Shown here piece by piece: positions 5,494 through 5,661 of a stretch of DNA of 5,661 nucleotides (position 1 is the first letter of the stretch; each line of letters opens with the position of its first letter). A program made the translations under genes and the position numbers. The stretch is from Oceanospirillaceae bacterium (lineage in GTDB: Bacteria; Pseudomonadota; Gammaproteobacteria; Pseudomonadales; Balneatricaceae). Under the pieces are notes generated by a model. That model was given only the letters and a program-made list of their open reading frames with translations. It was not told where the DNA came from and made no database searches. The stretch covers positions 1 to 5,661 of the forward strand of contig JAGSHA010000228.1 in assembly GCA_023954795.1 (NCBI GenBank), given 5' to 3'.

Positions 5494-5661
5494 CTATTTC
5501 GATACGACTTTCTTACCTTGCATGGCCATCAAGCCCGCAGCCATCACAATAGCAATACCAGCCCAACTCACCATCGATAGGTTTTCATCCCATAACATCC
5601 ATCCAAACAGCGCGGCCAGAGCGACTGACGAGTATGTAAAGGGCCCCAACTGCCCTGCAGG
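5494..5661 (-). CDS. EamA/DMT-family transporter, C-terminal 55 residues only
   Basis: The open frame enters from the right edge and ends at TAG 5494-5496. The fragment contains two hydrophobic helices, about residues 3-24 (PFTYSSVALAALFGWMLW) and 29-48 (SMVSWAGIAIVMAAGLMA), joined by a short WDENLS loop and followed by a basic tail QGKKVVSK. A glycine-rich penultimate helix, an acidic loop, a final helix with a GIxIVxAAG-like pattern and a Lys-rich cytoplasmic end are typical of the last two helices of ten-helix EamA drug/metabolite transporters of the inner membrane. The start and most of the protein are outside the window, so the substrate cannot be guessed. No intrinsic terminator is evident after it. 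Confidence 0.75.
   Translation of the reverse strand, partial: PAGQLGPFTYSSVALAALFGWMLWDENLSMVSWAGIAIVMAAGLMAMQGKKVVSK

Overview
The window looks like chromosomal DNA from a marine-type gammaproteobacterium. The VOC protein, the methyl-accepting chemotaxis protein and the Ndh N-terminus all read like gammaproteobacterial (Oceanospirillales/Alteromonadales-like) versions, base composition is balanced, and Shine-Dalgarno sites are conventional. This placement is an inference from protein style; no marker gene is present. I see no IS element, tRNA, rRNA, CRISPR array or phage gene.

All six genes lie on the minus strand, so transcription runs from the right edge to the left edge. In that order they are: the last 55 codons of an EamA-type membrane transporter (5494-5661, cut by the window); a small VOC/glyoxalase-fold protein (4992-5345); a FIST-domain sensory protein (3655-4833); a soluble histidine kinase starting directly after the FIST stop codon (2215-3654); a chemoreceptor (330-1970) ending in a clear intrinsic terminator (283-310); and the first 20 codons of an ndh-like type II NADH dehydrogenase (1-60).

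The most informative unit is the FIST-kinase pair. The stop and start codons abut (TAA-ATG), so the two are almost certainly co-transcribed and translationally coupled. FIST proteins next to histidine kinases match the layout of the NosP/NahK nitric-oxide-sensing systems described in Pseudomonas, Vibrio and Legionella. Here the kinase has no receiver or HPt domain, so its phosphorylation partner must be encoded elsewhere. It also carries an unusual cluster of five cysteines in its N-terminal sensory region. A perfect 7+1+7 bp dyad and a plausible sigma70 promoter lie in front of the pair.

The non-coding gaps are all under 300 bp. The ndh leader holds a long hairpin whose inner pairs form only in the minus-strand RNA. 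The chemoreceptor leader holds a 7-4-7 bp inverted repeat. The VOC-FIST gap holds the dyad, a promoter candidate and a short hairpin. The transporter-VOC gap holds only a weak promoter candidate.
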